A stretch of DNA of 64,000 nucleotides from Pohlia nutans (taxonomy: Eukaryota > Streptophyta > Bryopsida > Bryales > Mniaceae), in contig CM040091.1 in NCBI GenBank assembly GCA_022496805.1, positions 14,808,336-14,872,335 of the forward strand. Direction: 5' to 3'. The notes under the pieces were generated by a model that worked only from the letters and a program-made list of their open reading frames with translations, did no database searches and was not told the DNA's origin. The translations under genes were made by a program, and so were the position numbers. Positions 1 through 15,407 of the stretch are shown one piece after another (the first letter of the stretch is position 1; each line of letters opens with the position of its first letter).

Positions 1-97
1 TACATCATGGTAGAACAGTACAAACAAGGCGAAAAAGTAAATCTAGAAGGTAAATACTAAGATAGAGACTACGCCACTACTCGCTTGATTTACAACT

Positions 98-1464
98 ATG
101 TTTGCGGTTGGAACCCCACATTAAATTGTATGCTTCTACAATACTCATCTACATGATTGGCCTAAATTTAGTTTAAGTAGACAAAAGAAAACAATCCAAA
201 ATACACTACACACTGAATTTATTGCCTCTGCCCACCGTGGGAGAGACTACGGAAACAATTCCTCTTCAAGGAGTTACATCATGGTAGACAGTACAAACAA
301 GGCGAAAAAGTAAATCTAGAAGGTAAATACTAAGACAGAGACTACGCCACTAGCCGCTTGTTTTATAACTATGTTTGCAGTTGGAACCCCACATAAAATT
401 GTATGCATCTACAATAATCATCTACATGATTGGCCTAAATTTAGTTTAAGTAGACAAAAGAAAACAATCCAAACTACACTACACAGTGAATTTGTTGTCT
501 CTGCCCACGAGAAGAGAGACTACCAAACCAGTTCCTCTTCAGGGAGTTACATCATGGTAGAACACTACAACAAGCTGAAAAAATAAATCTAGAAGGTATA
601 TACTAAGACAGAGACTACGCCACTAGCCGCTTGATTTACAACTATGTTTGCGGTTGGAACCCCACATAAAATTGCATGCATCTACAATAGTCATCTACAT
701 GATTGGCCTAAATTTAGATTAAGTAGACAAAAGAAATCAATCCAAAATACACTACACAATGAATTTGTTGTCTCTGCCCACCGTGGAAGAGACTACGGAA
801 ACAGTTCCTCTTCAAGGAGTTACATCATGGTTGAATAGTACAATCGAGGTAGGAAAGTAAATCTAGAAGGTAAATATTAAGATAGAGACTACGCCACTAG
901 CCACTTGTTTTACAACTATGTTTGCATTTGGAATCCCACATTAAATTCTATGAATCAACCTAACTTATCTACACGATTGGCCTAAATTTAGTTTAAGTAG
1001 GCAAAAGAAAACAATCCAAAATACACTACACAGAGAATTCGTTGTCTCTCCCACCAAGGGAGAGACTTCGGAAATAGTTCGTTTTCAATGTATTACATCA
1101 TGGTTGAACAATACAAAAGAGGTGAAAAAGTAAATCTAGAAGGTAAATACTAAGGCAAAGACTACACCTCTAGCTACTTGTTTTACAACTATGTTTGCGT
1201 TTGGAACCCCACAAAAAATTATATGCATCAACAAAACTCATCTACATGATTGGCCTAAATCTAGTTTAAGTAGACAAAAGAAAACAATCCAAAATACACT
1301 ACACAATAAATTTGTTGTGTCTGCCCACTAAGAGATAGACTACCGAAAGAATTCCTCTTCAAGAAGTTACATCATGGTAGAACAGTACAAACAAGGCGAA
1401 AAAGTAAATCTAGAAGGTAAATACTAAGATAGAGACTACGCCACTACTCGCTTGATTTACAACT
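98..1464. repeat. Representative HOR unit with monomers M1-M5
   Basis: Taking ATGTTTGC as monomer start, M1 is 98-370, M2 371-643, M3 644-917, M4 918-1190 and M5 1191-1464. All five share blocks such as CATCTACATGATTGGCCTAA (M4 diverges), AGTAGACAAAAGAAA and GTAAATCTAGAAGG. M2 and M3 are open for 71 and 64 codons from the landmark ATG. M1 and M4 have a stop at codon 9 of the same frame. M5 is open until a TAA just after the GCCCAC block. I treat these frames as chance openings in a satellite. Confidence 0.93.
1044..1066. other. Dyad (potential hairpin) in satellite monomer M4; weaker equivalents in every monomer
   Basis: GTCTCTCCC at 1044-1052 is followed after five bases by its exact reverse complement GGGAGAGAC at 1058-1066. 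The same position in M1 and M3 keeps GTCTCT/CCTCT, a CCCAC core and (A)GAGAC. M2 keeps GTCTCT...AGAGAC around a 12 bp loop, and M5 keeps a weaker version. The dyad recurs every ~273 bp through the array. Dyad symmetries are a reported property of many centromeric satellites. A centromeric role here is inference only. Confidence 0.7.
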
Positions 1465-4400
1465 ATGTTTGCGGTTGGAACCCCACATTAAATTGTATGC
1501 TTCTACAATACTCATCTACATGATTGGCCTAAATTTAGTTTAAGTAGACAAAAGAAAACAATCCAAAATACACTACACACTGAATTTATTGCCTCTGCCC
1601 ACCGTGGGAGAGACTACGGAAACAATTCCTCTTCAAGGAGTTACATCATGGTAGACAGTACAAACAAGGCGAAAAAGTAAATCTAGAAGGTAAATACTAA
1701 GACAGAGACTACGCCACTAGCCGCTTGTTTTATAACTATGTTTGCAGTTGGAACCCCACATAAAATTGTATGCATCTACAATAATCATCTACATGATTGG
1801 CCTAAATTTAGTTTAAGTAGACAAAAGAAAACAATCCAAACTACACTACACAGTGAATTTGTTGTCTCTGCCCACGAGAAGAGAGACTACCAAACCAGTT
1901 CCTCTTCAGGGAGTTACATCATGGTAGAACACTACAACAAGCTGAAAAAATAAATCTAGAAGGTATATACTAAGACAGAGACTACGCCACTAGCCGCTTG
2001 ATTTACAACTATGTTTGCGGTTGGAACCCCACATAAAATTGCATGCATCTACAATAGTCATCTACATGATTGGCCTAAATTTAGATTAAGTAGACAAAAG
2101 AAATCAATCCAAAATACACTACACAATGAATTTGTTGTCTCTGCCCACCGTGGAAGAGACTACGGAAACAGTTCCTCTTCAAGGAGTTACATCATGGTTG
2201 AATAGTACAATCGAGGTAGGAAAGTAAATCTAGAAGGTAAATATTAAGATAGAGACTACGCCACTAGCCACTTGTTTTACAACTATGTTTGCATTTGGAA
2301 TCCCACATTAAATTCTATGAATCAACCTAACTTATCTACACGATTGGCCTAAATTTAGTTTAAGTAGGCAAAAGAAAACAATCCAAAATACACTACACAG
2401 AGAATTCGTTGTCTCTCCCACCAAGGGAGAGACTTCGGAAATAGTTCGTTTTCAATGTATTACATCATGGTTGAACAATACAAAAGAGGTGAAAAAGTAA
2501 ATCTAGAAGGTAAATACTAAGGCAAAGACTACACCTCTAGCTACTTGTTTTACAACTATGTTTGCGTTTGGAACCCCACAAAAAATTATATGCATCAACA
2601 AAACTCATCTACATGATTGGCCTAAATCTAGTTTAAGTAGACAAAAGAAAACAATCCAAAATACACTACACAATAAATTTGTTGTGTCTGCCCACTAAGA
2701 GATAGACTACCGAAAGAATTCCTCTTCAAGAAGTTACATCATGGTAGAACAGTACAAACAAGGCGAAAAAGTAAATCTAGAAGGTAAATACTAAGATAGA
2801 GACTACGCCACTACTCGCTTGATTTACAACTATGTTTGCGGTTGGAACCCCACATTAAATTGTATGCTTCTACAATACTCATCTACATGATTGGCCTAAA
2901 TTTAGTTTAAGTAGACAAAAGAAAACAATCCAAAATACACTACACACTGAATTTATTGCCTCTGCCCACCGTGGGAGAGACTACGGAAACAATTCCTCTT
3001 CAAGGAGTTACATCATGGTAGACAGTACAAACAAGGCGAAAAAGTAAATCTAGAAGGTAAATACTAAGACAGAGACTACGCCACTAGCCGCTTGTTTTAT
3101 AACTATGTTTGCAGTTGGAACCCCACATAAAATTGTATGCATCTACAATAATCATCTACATGATTGGCCTAAATTTAGTTTAAGTAGACAAAAGAAAACA
3201 ATCCAAACTACACTACACAGTGAATTTGTTGTCTCTGCCCACGAGAAGAGAGACTACCAAACCAGTTCCTCTTCAGGGAGTTACATCATGGTAGAACACT
3301 ACAACAAGCTGAAAAAATAAATCTAGAAGGTATATACTAAGACAGAGACTACGCCACTAGCCGCTTGATTTACAACTATGTTTGCGGTTGGAACCCCACA
3401 TAAAATTGCATGCATCTACAATAGTCATCTACATGATTGGCCTAAATTTAGATTAAGTAGACAAAAGAAATCAATCCAAAATACACTACACAATGAATTT
3501 GTTGTCTCTGCCCACCGTGGAAGAGACTACGGAAACAGTTCCTCTTCAAGGAGTTACATCATGGTTGAATAGTACAATCGAGGTAGGAAAGTAAATCTAG
3601 AAGGTAAATATTAAGATAGAGACTACGCCACTAGCCACTTGTTTTACAACTATGTTTGCATTTGGAATCCCACATTAAATTCTATGAATCAACCTAACTT
3701 ATCTACACGATTGGCCTAAATTTAGTTTAAGTAGGCAAAAGAAAACAATCCAAAATACACTACACAGAGAATTCGTTGTCTCTCCCACCAAGGGAGAGAC
3801 TTCGGAAATAGTTCGTTTTCAATGTATTACATCATGGTTGAACAATACAAAAGAGGTGAAAAAGTAAATCTAGAAGGTAAATACTAAGGCAAAGACTACA
3901 CCTCTAGCTACTTGTTTTACAACTATGTTTGCGTTTGGAACCCCACAAAAAATTATATGCATCAACAAAACTCATCTACATGATTGGCCTAAATCTAGTT
4001 TAAGTAGACAAAAGAAAACAATCCAAAATACACTACACAATAAATTTGTTGTGTCTGCCCACTAAGAGATAGACTACCGAAAGAATTCCTCTTCAAGAAG
4101 TTACATCATGGTAGAACAGTACAAACAAGGCGAAAAAGTAAATCTAGAAGGTAAATACTAAGATAGAGACTACGCCACTACTCGCTTGATTTACAACTAT
4201 GTTTGCGGTTGGAACCCCACATTAAATTGTATGCTTCTACAATACTCATCTACATGATTGGCCTAAATTTAGTTTAAGTAGACAAAAGAAAACAATCCAA
4301 AATACACTACACACTGAATTTATTGCCTCTGCCCACCGTGGGAGAGACTACGGAAACAATTCCTCTTCAAGGAGTTACATCATGGTAGACAGTACAAACA

Positions 4401-7400
4401 AGGCGAAAAAGTAAATCTAGAAGGTAAATACTAAGACAGAGACTACGCCACTAGCCGCTTGTTTTATAACTATGTTTGCAGTTGGAACCCCACATAAAAT
4501 TGTATGCATCTACAATAATCATCTACATGATTGGCCTAAATTTAGTTTAAGTAGACAAAAGAAAACAATCCAAACTACACTACACAGTGAATTTGTTGTC
4601 CCTGCCCACGAGAAGAGAGACTACCAAACCAGTTCCTCTTCAGGGAGTTACATCATGGTAGAACACTACAACAAGCTGAAAAAATAAATCTAGAAGGTAT
4701 ATACTAAGACAGAGACTACGCCACTAGCCGCTTGATTTACAACTATGTTTGCGGTTGGAACCCCACATAAAATTGCATGCATCTACAATAGTCATCTACA
4801 TGATTGGCCTAAATTTAGATTAAGTAGACAAAAGAAATCAATCCAAAATACACTACACAATGAATTTGTTGTCTCTGCCCACCGTGGAAGAGACTACGGA
4901 AACAGTTCCTCTTCAAGGAGTTACATCATGGTTGAATAGTACAATCGAGGTAGGAAAGTAAATCTAGAAGGTAAATATTAAGATAGAGACTACGCCACTA
5001 GCCACTTGTTTTACAACTATGTTTGCATTTGGAATCCCACATTAAATTCTATGAATCAACCTAACTTATCTACACGATTGGCCTAAATTTAGTTTAAGTA
5101 GGCAAAAGAAAACAATCCAAAATACACTACACAGAGAATTCGTTGTCTCTCCCACCAAGGGAGAGACTTCGGAAATAGTTCGTTTTCAATGTATTACATC
5201 ATGGTTGAACAATACAAAAGAGGTGAAAAAGTAAATCTAGAAGGTAAATACTAAGGCAAAGACTACACCTCTAGCTACTTGTTTTACAACTATGTTTGCG
5301 TTTGGAACCCCACAAAAAATTATATGCATCAACAAAACTCATCTACATGATTGGCCTAAATCTAGTTTAAGTAGACAAAAGAAAACAATCCAAAATACAC
5401 TACACAATAAATTTGTTGTGTCTGCCCACTAAGAGATAGACTACCGAAAGAATTCCTCTTCAAGAAGTTACATCATGGTAGAACAGTACAAACAAGGCGA
5501 AAAAGTAAATCTAGAAGGTAAATACTAAGATAGAGACTACGCCACTACTCGCTTGATTTACAACTATGTTTGCGGTTGGAACCCCACATTAAATTGTATG
5601 CTTCTACAATACTCATCTACATGATTGGCCTAAATTTAGTTTAAGTAGACAAAAGAAAACAATCCAAAATACACTACACACTGAATTTATTGCCTCTGCC
5701 CACCGTGGGAGAGACTACGGAAACAATTCCTCTTCAAGGAGTTACATCATGGTAGACAGTACAAACAAGGCGAAAAAGTAAATCTAGAAGGTAAATACTA
5801 AGACAGAGACTACGCCACTAGCCGCTTGTTTTATAACTATGTTTGCAGTTGGAACCCCACATAAAATTGTATGCATCTACAATAATCATCTACATGATTG
5901 GCCTAAATTTAGTTTAAGTAGACAAAAGAAAACAATCCAAACTACACTACACAGTGAATTTGTTGTCCCTGCCCACGAGAAGAGAGACTACCAAACCAGT
6001 TCCTCTTCAGGGAGTTACATCATGGTAGAACACTACAACAAGCTGAAAAAATAAATCTAGAAGGTATATACTAAGACAGAGACTACGCCACTAGCCGCTT
6101 GATTTACAACTATGTTTGCGGTTGGAACCCCACATAAAATTGCATGCATCTACAATAGTCATCTACATGATTGGCCTAAATTTAGATTAAGTAGACAAAA
6201 GAAATCAATCCAAAATACACTACACAATGAATTTGTTGTCTCTGCCCACCGTGGAAGAGACTACGGAAACAGTTCCTCTTCAAGGAGTTACATCATGGTT
6301 GAATAGTACAATCGAGGTAGGAAAGTAAATCTAGAAGGTAAATATTAAGATAGAGACTACGCCACTAGCCACTTGTTTTACAACTATGTTTGCATTTGGA
6401 ATCCCACATTAAATTCTATGAATCAACCTAACTTATCTACACGATTGGCCTAAATTTAGTTTAAGTAGGCAAAAGAAAACAATCCAAAATACACTACACA
6501 GAGAATTCGTTGTCTCTCCCACCAAGGGAGAGACTTCGGAAATAGTTCGTTTTCAATGTATTACATCATGGTTGAACAATACAAAAGAGGTGAAAAAGTA
6601 AATCTAGAAGGTAAATACTAAGGCAAAGACTACACCTCTAGCTACTTGTTTTACAACTATGTTTGCGTTTGGAACCCCACAAAAAATTATATGCATCAAC
6701 AAAACTCATCTACATGATTGGCCTAAATCTAGTTTAAGTAGACAAAAGAAAACAATCCAAAATACACTACACAATAAATTTGTTGTGTCTGCCCACTAAG
6801 AGATAGACTACCGAAAGAATTCCTCTTCAAGAAGTTACATCATGGTAGAACAGTACAAACAAGGCGAAAAAGTAAATCTAGAAGGTAAATACTAAGATAG
6901 AGACTACGCCACTACTCGCTTGATTTACAACTATGTTTGCGGTTGGAACCCCACATTAAATTGTATGCTTCTACAATACTCATCTACATGATTGGCCTAA
7001 ATTTAGTTTAAGTAGACAAAAGAAAACAATCCAAAATACACTACACACTGAATTTATTGCCTCTGCCCACCGTGGGAGAGACTACGGAAACAATTCCTCT
7101 TCAAGGAGTTACATCATGGTAGACAGTACAAACAAGGCGAAAAAGTAAATCTAGAAGGTAAATACTAAGACAGAGACTACGCCACTAGCCGCTTGTTTTA
7201 TAACTATGTTTGCAGTTGGAACCCCACATAAAATTGTATGCATCTACAATAATCATCTACATGATTGGCCTAAATTTAGTTTAAGTAGACAAAAGAAAAC
7301 AATCCAAACTACACTACACAGTGAATTTGTTGTCTCTGCCCACGAGAAGAGAGACTACCAAACCAGTTCCTCTTCAGGGAGTTACATCATGGTAGAACAC

Positions 7401-10400
7401 TACAACAAGCTGAAAAAATAAATCTAGAAGGTATATACTAAGACAGAGACTACGCCACTAGCCGCTTGATTTACAACTATGTTTGCGGTTGGAACCCCAC
7501 ATAAAATTGCATGCATCTACAATAGTCATCTACATGATTGGCCTAAATTTAGATTAAGTAGACAAAAGAAATCAATCCAAAATACACTACACAATGAATT
7601 TGTTGTCTCTGCCCACCGTGGAAGAGACTACGGAAACAGTTCCTCTTCAAGGAGTTACATCATGGTTGAATAGTACAATCGAGGTAGGAAAGTAAATCTA
7701 GAAGGTAAATATTAAGATAGAGACTACGCCACTAGCCACTTGTTTTACAACTATGTTTGCATTTGGAATCCCACATTAAATTCTATGAATCAACCTAACT
7801 TATCTACACGATTGGCCTAAATTTAGTTTAAGTAGGCAAAAGAAAACAATCCAAAATACACTACACAGAGAATTCGTTGTCTCTCCCACCAAGGGAGAGA
7901 CTTCGGAAATAGTTCGTTTTCAATGTATTACATCATGGTTGAACAATACAAAAGAGGTGAAAAAGTAAATCTAGAAGGTAAATACTAAGGCAAAGACTAC
8001 ACCTCTAGCTACTTGTTTTACAACTATGTTTGCGTTTGGAACCCCACAAAAAATTATATGCATCAACAAAACTCATCTACATGATTGGCCTAAATCTAGT
8101 TTAAGTAGACAAAAGAAAACAATCCAAAATACACTACACAATAAATTTGTTGTGTCTGCCCACTAAGAGATAGACTACCGAAAGAATTCCTCTTCAAGAA
8201 GTTACATCATGGTAGAACAGTACAAACAAGGCGAAAAAGTAAATCTAGAAGGTAAATACTAAGATAGAGACTACGCCACTACTCGCTTGATTTACAACTA
8301 TGTTTGCGGTTGGAACCCCACATTAAATTGTATGCTTCTACAATACTCATCTACATGATTGGCCTAAATTTAGTTTAAGTAGACAAAAGAAAACAATCCA
8401 AAATACACTACACACTGAATTTATTGCCTCTGCCCACCGTGGGAGAGACTACGGAAACAATTCCTCTTCAAGGAGTTACATCATGGTAGACAGTACAAAC
8501 AAGGCGAAAAAGTAAATCTAGAAGGTAAATACTAAGACAGAGACTACGCCACTAGCCGCTTGTTTTATAACTATGTTTGCAGTTGGAACCCCACATAAAA
8601 TTGTATGCATCTACAATAATCATCTACATGATTGGCCTAAATTTAGTTTAAGTAGACAAAAGAAAACAATCCAAACTACACTACACAGTGAATTTGTTGT
8701 CTCTGCCCACGAGAAGAGAGACTACCAAACCAGTTCCTCTTCAGGGAGTTACATCATGGTAGAACACTACAACAAGCTGAAAAAATAAATCTAGAAGGTA
8801 TATACTAAGACAGAGACTACGCCACTAGCCGCTTGATTTACAACTATGTTTGCGGTTGGAACCCCACATAAAATTGCATGCATCTACAATAGTCATCTAC
8901 ATGATTGGCCTAAATTTAGATTAAGTAGACAAAAGAAATCAATCCAAAATACACTACACAATGAATTTGTTGTCTCTGCCCACCGTGGAAGAGACTACGG
9001 AAACAGTTCCTCTTCAAGGAGTTACATCATGGTTGAATAGTACAATCGAGGTAGGAAAGTAAATCTAGAAGGTAAATATTAAGATAGAGACTACGCCACT
9101 AGCCACTTGTTTTACAACTATGTTTGCATTTGGAATCCCACATTAAATTCTATGAATCAACCTAACTTATCTACACGATTGGCCTAAATTTAGTTTAAGT
9201 AGGCAAAAGAAAACAATCCAAAATACACTACACAGAGAATTCGTTGTCTCTCCCACCAAGGGAGAGACTTCGGAAATAGTTCGTTTTCAATGTATTACAT
9301 CATGGTTGAACAATACAAAAGAGGTGAAAAAGTAAATCTAGAAGGTAAATACTAAGGCAAAGACTACACCTCTAGCTACTTGTTTTACAACTATGTTTGC
9401 GTTTGGAACCCCACAAAAAATTATATGCATCAACAAAACTCATCTACATGATTGGCCTAAATCTAGTTTAAGTAGACAAAAGAAAACAATCCAAAATACA
9501 CTACACAATAAATTTGTTGTGTCTGCCCACTAAGAGATAGACTACCGAAAGAATTCCTCTTCAAGAAGTTACATCATGGTAGAACAGTACAAACAAGGCG
9601 AAAAAGTAAATCTAGAAGGTAAATACTAAGATAGAGACTACGCCACTACTCGCTTGATTTACAACTATGTTTGCGGTTGGAACCCCACATTAAATTGTAT
9701 GCTTCTACAATACTCATCTACATGATTGGCCTAAATTTAGTTTAAGTAGACAAAAGAAAACAATCCAAAATACACTACACACTGAATTTATTGCCTCTGC
9801 CCACCGTGGGAGAGACTACGGAAACAATTCCTCTTCAAGGAGTTACATCATGGTAGACAGTACAAACAAGGCGAAAAAGTAAATCTAGAAGGTAAATACT
9901 AAGACAGAGACTACGCCACTAGCCGCTTGTTTTATAACTATGTTTGCAGTTGGAACCCCACATAAAATTGTATGCATCTACAATAATCATCTACATGATT
10001 GGCCTAAATTTAGTTTAAGTAGACAAAAGAAAACAATCCAAACTACACTACACAGTGAATTTGTTGTCTCTGCCCACGAGAAGAGAGACTACCAAACCAG
10101 TTCCTCTTCAGGGAGTTACATCATGGTAGAACACTACAACAAGCTGAAAAAATAAATCTAGAAGGTATATACTAAGACAGAGACTACGCCACTAGCCGCT
10201 TGATTTACAACTATGTTTGCGGTTGGAACCCCACATAAAATTGCATGCATCTACAATAGTCATCTACATGATTGGCCTAAATTTAGATTAAGTAGACAAA
10301 AGAAATCAATCCAAAATACACTACACAATGAATTTGTTGTCTCTGCCCACCGTGGAAGAGACTACGGAAACAGTTCCTCTTCAAGGAGTTACATCATGGT

Positions 10401-13400
10401 TGAATAGTACAATCGAGGTAGGAAAGTAAATCTAGAAGGTAAATATTAAGATAGAGACTACGCCACTAGCCACTTGTTTTACAACTATGTTTGCATTTGG
10501 AATCCCACATTAAATTCTATGAATCAACCTAACTTATCTACACGATTGGCCTAAATTTAGTTTAAGTAGGCAAAAGAAAACAATCCAAAATACACTACAC
10601 AGAGAATTCGTTGTCTCTCCCACCAAGGGAGAGACTTCGGAAATAGTTCGTTTTCAATGTATTACATCATGGTTGAACAATACAAAAGAGGTGAAAAAGT
10701 AAATCTAGAAGGTAAATACTAAGGCAAAGACTACACCTCTAGCTACTTGTTTTACAACTATGTTTGCGTTTGGAACCCCACAAAAAATTATATGCATCAA
10801 CAAAACTCATCTACATGATTGGCCTAAATCTAGTTTAAGTAGACAAAAGAAAACAATCCAAAATACACTACACAATAAATTTGTTGTGTCTGCCCACTAA
10901 GAGATAGACTACCGAAAGAATTCCTCTTCAAGAAGTTACATCATGGTAGAACAGTACAAACAAGGCGAAAAAGTAAATCTAGAAGGTAAATACTAAGATA
11001 GAGACTACGCCACTACTCGCTTGATTTACAACTATGTTTGCGGTTGGAACCCCACATTAAATTGTATGCTTCTACAATACTCATCTACATGATTGGCCTA
11101 AATTTAGTTTAAGTAGACAAAAGAAAACAATCCAAAATACACTACACACTGAATTTATTGCCTCTGCCCACCGTGGGAGAGACTACGGAAACAATTCCTC
11201 TTCAAGGAGTTACATCATGGTAGACAGTACAAACAAGGCGAAAAAGTAAATCTAGAAGGTAAATACTAAGACAGAGACTACGCCACTAGCCGCTTGTTTT
11301 ATAACTATGTTTGCAGTTGGAACCCCACATAAAATTGTATGCATCTACAATAATCATCTACATGATTGGCCTAAATTTAGTTTAAGTAGACAAAAGAAAA
11401 CAATCCAAACTACACTACACAGTGAATTTGTTGTCCCTGCCCACGAGAAGAGAGACTACCAAACCAGTTCCTCTTCAGGGAGTTACATCATGGTAGAACA
11501 CTACAACAAGCTGAAAAAATAAATCTAGAAGGTATATACTAAGACAGAGACTACGCCACTAGCCGCTTGATTTACAACTATGTTTGCGGTTGGAACCCCA
11601 CATAAAATTGCATGCATCTACAATAGTCATCTACATGATTGGCCTAAATTTAGATTAAGTAGACAAAAGAAATCAATCCAAAATACACTACACAATGAAT
11701 TTGTTGTCTCTGCCCACCGTGGAAGAGACTACGGAAACAGTTCCTCTTCAAGGAGTTACATCATGGTTGAATAGTACAATCGAGGTAGGAAAGTAAATCT
11801 AGAAGGTAAATATTAAGATAGAGACTACGCCACTAGCCACTTGTTTTACAACTATGTTTGCATTTGGAATCCCACATTAAATTCTATGAATCAACCTAAC
11901 TTATCTACACGATTGGCCTAAATTTAGTTTAAGTAGGCAAAAGAAAACAATCCAAAATACACTACACAGAGAATTCGTTGTCTCTCCCACCAAGGGAGAG
12001 ACTTCGGAAATAGTTCGTTTTCAATGTATTACATCATGGTTGAACAATACAAAAGAGGTGAAAAAGTAAATCTAGAAGGTAAATACTAAGGCAAAGACTA
12101 CACCTCTAGCTACTTGTTTTACAACTATGTTTGCGTTTGGAACCCCACAAAAAATTATATGCATCAACAAAACTCATCTACATGATTGGCCTAAATCTAG
12201 TTTAAGTAGACAAAAGAAAACAATCCAAAATACACTACACAATAAATTTGTTGTGTCTGCCCACTAAGAGATAGACTACCGAAAGAATTCCTCTTCAAGA
12301 AGTTACATCATGGTAGAACAGTACAAACAAGGCGAAAAAGTAAATCTAGAAGGTAAATACTAAGATAGAGACTACGCCACTACTCGCTTGATTTACAACT
12401 ATGTTTGCGGTTGGAACCCCACATTAAATTGTATGCTTCTACAATACTCATCTACATGATTGGCCTAAATTTAGTTTAAGTAGACAAAAGAAAACAATCC
12501 AAAATACACTACACACTGAATTTATTGCCTCTGCCCACCGTGGGAGAGACTACGGAAACAATTCCTCTTCAAGGAGTTACATCATGGTAGACAGTACAAA
12601 CAAGGCGAAAAAGTAAATCTAGAAGGTAAATACTAAGACAGAGACTACGCCACTAGCCGCTTGTTTTATAACTATGTTTGCAGTTGGAACCCCACATAAA
12701 ATTGTATGCATCTACAATAATCATCTACATGATTGGCCTAAATTTAGTTTAAGTAGACAAAAGAAAACAATCCAAACTACACTACACAGTGAATTTGTTG
12801 TCTCTGCCCACGAGAAGAGAGACTACCAAACCAGTTCCTCTTCAGGGAGTTACATCATGGTAGAACACTACAACAAGCTGAAAAAATAAATCTAGAAGGT
12901 ATATACTAAGACAGAGACTACGCCACTAGCCGCTTGATTTACAACTATGTTTGCGGTTGGAACCCCACATAAAATTGCATGCATCTACAATAGTCATCTA
13001 CATGATTGGCCTAAATTTAGATTAAGTAGACAAAAGAAATCAATCCAAAATACACTACACAATGAATTTGTTGTCTCTGCCCACCGTGGAAGAGACTACG
13101 GAAACAGTTCCTCTTCAAGGAGTTACATCATGGTTGAATAGTACAATCGAGGTAGGAAAGTAAATCTAGAAGGTAAATATTAAGATAGAGACTACGCCAC
13201 TAGCCACTTGTTTTACAACTATGTTTGCATTTGGAATCCCACATTAAATTCTATGAATCAACCTAACTTATCTACACGATTGGCCTAAATTTAGTTTAAG
13301 TAGGCAAAAGAAAACAATCCAAAATACACTACACAGAGAATTCGTTGTCTCTCCCACCAAGGGAGAGACTTCGGAAATAGTTCGTTTTCAATGTATTACA

Positions 13401-15407
13401 TCATGGTTGAACAATACAAAAGAGGTGAAAAAGTAAATCTAGAAGGTAAATACTAAGGCAAAGACTACACCTCTAGCTACTTGTTTTACAACTATGTTTG
13501 CGTTTGGAACCCCACAAAAAATTATATGCATCAACAAAACTCATCTACATGATTGGCCTAAATCTAGTTTAAGTAGACAAAAGAAAACAATCCAAAATAC
13601 ACTACACAATAAATTTGTTGTGTCTGCCCACTAAGAGATAGACTACCGAAAGAATTCCTCTTCAAGAAGTTACATCATGGTAGAACAGTACAAACAAGGC
13701 GAAAAAGTAAATCTAGAAGGTAAATACTAAGATAGAGACTACGCCACTACTCGCTTGATTTACAACTATGTTTGCGGTTGGAACCCCACATTAAATTGTA
13801 TGCTTCTACAATACTCATCTACATGATTGGCCTAAATTTAGTTTAAGTAGACAAAAGAAAACAATCCAAAATACACTACACACTGAATTTATTGCCTCTG
13901 CCCACCGTGGGAGAGACTACGGAAACAATTCCTCTTCAAGGAGTTACATCATGGTAGACAGTACAAACAAGGCGAAAAAGTAAATCTAGAAGGTAAATAC
14001 TAAGACAGAGACTACGCCACTAGCCGCTTGTTTTATAACTATGTTTGCAGTTGGAACCCCACATAAAATTGTATGCATCTACAATAATCATCTACATGAT
14101 TGGCCTAAATTTAGTTTAAGTAGACAAAAGAAAACAATCCAAACTACACTACACAGTGAATTTGTTGTCTCTGCCCACGAGAAGAGAGACTACCAAACCA
14201 GTTCCTCTTCAGGGAGTTACATCATGGTAGAACACTACAACAAGCTGAAAAAATAAATCTAGAAGGTATATACTAAGACAGAGACTACGCCACTAGCCGC
14301 TTGATTTACAACTATGTTTGCGGTTGGAACCCCACATAAAATTGCATGCATCTACAATAGTCATCTACATGATTGGCCTAAATTTAGATTAAGTAGACAA
14401 AAGAAATCAATCCAAAATACACTACACAATGAATTTGTTGTCTCTGCCCACCGTGGAAGAGACTACGGAAACAGTTCCTCTTCAAGGAGTTACATCATGG
14501 TTGAATAGTACAATCGAGGTAGGAAAGTAAATCTAGAAGGTAAATATTAAGATAGAGACTACGCCACTAGCCACTTGTTTTACAACTATGTTTGCATTTG
14601 GAATCCCACATTAAATTCTATGAATCAACCTAACTTATCTACACGATTGGCCTAAATTTAGTTTAAGTAGGCAAAAGAAAACAATCCAAAATACACTACA
14701 CAGAGAATTCGTTGTCTCTCCCACCAAGGGAGAGACTTCGGAAATAGTTCGTTTTCAATGTATTACATCATGGTTGAACAATACAAAAGAGGTGAAAAAG
14801 TAAATCTAGAAGGTAAATACTAAGGCAAAGACTACACCTCTAGCTACTTGTTTTACAACTATGTTTGCGTTTGGAACCCCACAAAAAATTATATGCATCA
14901 ACAAAACTCATCTACATGATTGGCCTAAATCTAGTTTAAGTAGACAAAAGAAAACAATCCAAAATACACTACACAATAAATTTGTTGTGTCTGCCCACTA
15001 AGAGATAGACTACCGAAAGAATTCCTCTTCAAGAAGTTACATCATGGTAGAACAGTACAAACAAGGCGAAAAAGTAAATCTAGAAGGTAAATACTAAGAT
15101 AGAGACTACGCCACTACTCGCTTGATTTACAACTATGTTTGCGGTTGGAACCCCACATTAAATTGTATGCTTCTACAATACTCATCTACATGATTGGCCT
15201 AAATTTAGTTTAAGTAGACAAAAGAAAACAATCCAAAATACACTACACACTGAATTTATTGCCTCTGCCCACCGTGGGAGAGACTACGGAAACAATTCCT
15301 CTTCAAGGAGTTACATCATGGTAGACAGTACAAACAAGGCGAAAAAGTAAATCTAGAAGGTAAATACTAAGACAGAGACTACGCCACTAGCCGCTTGTTT
15401 TATAACT

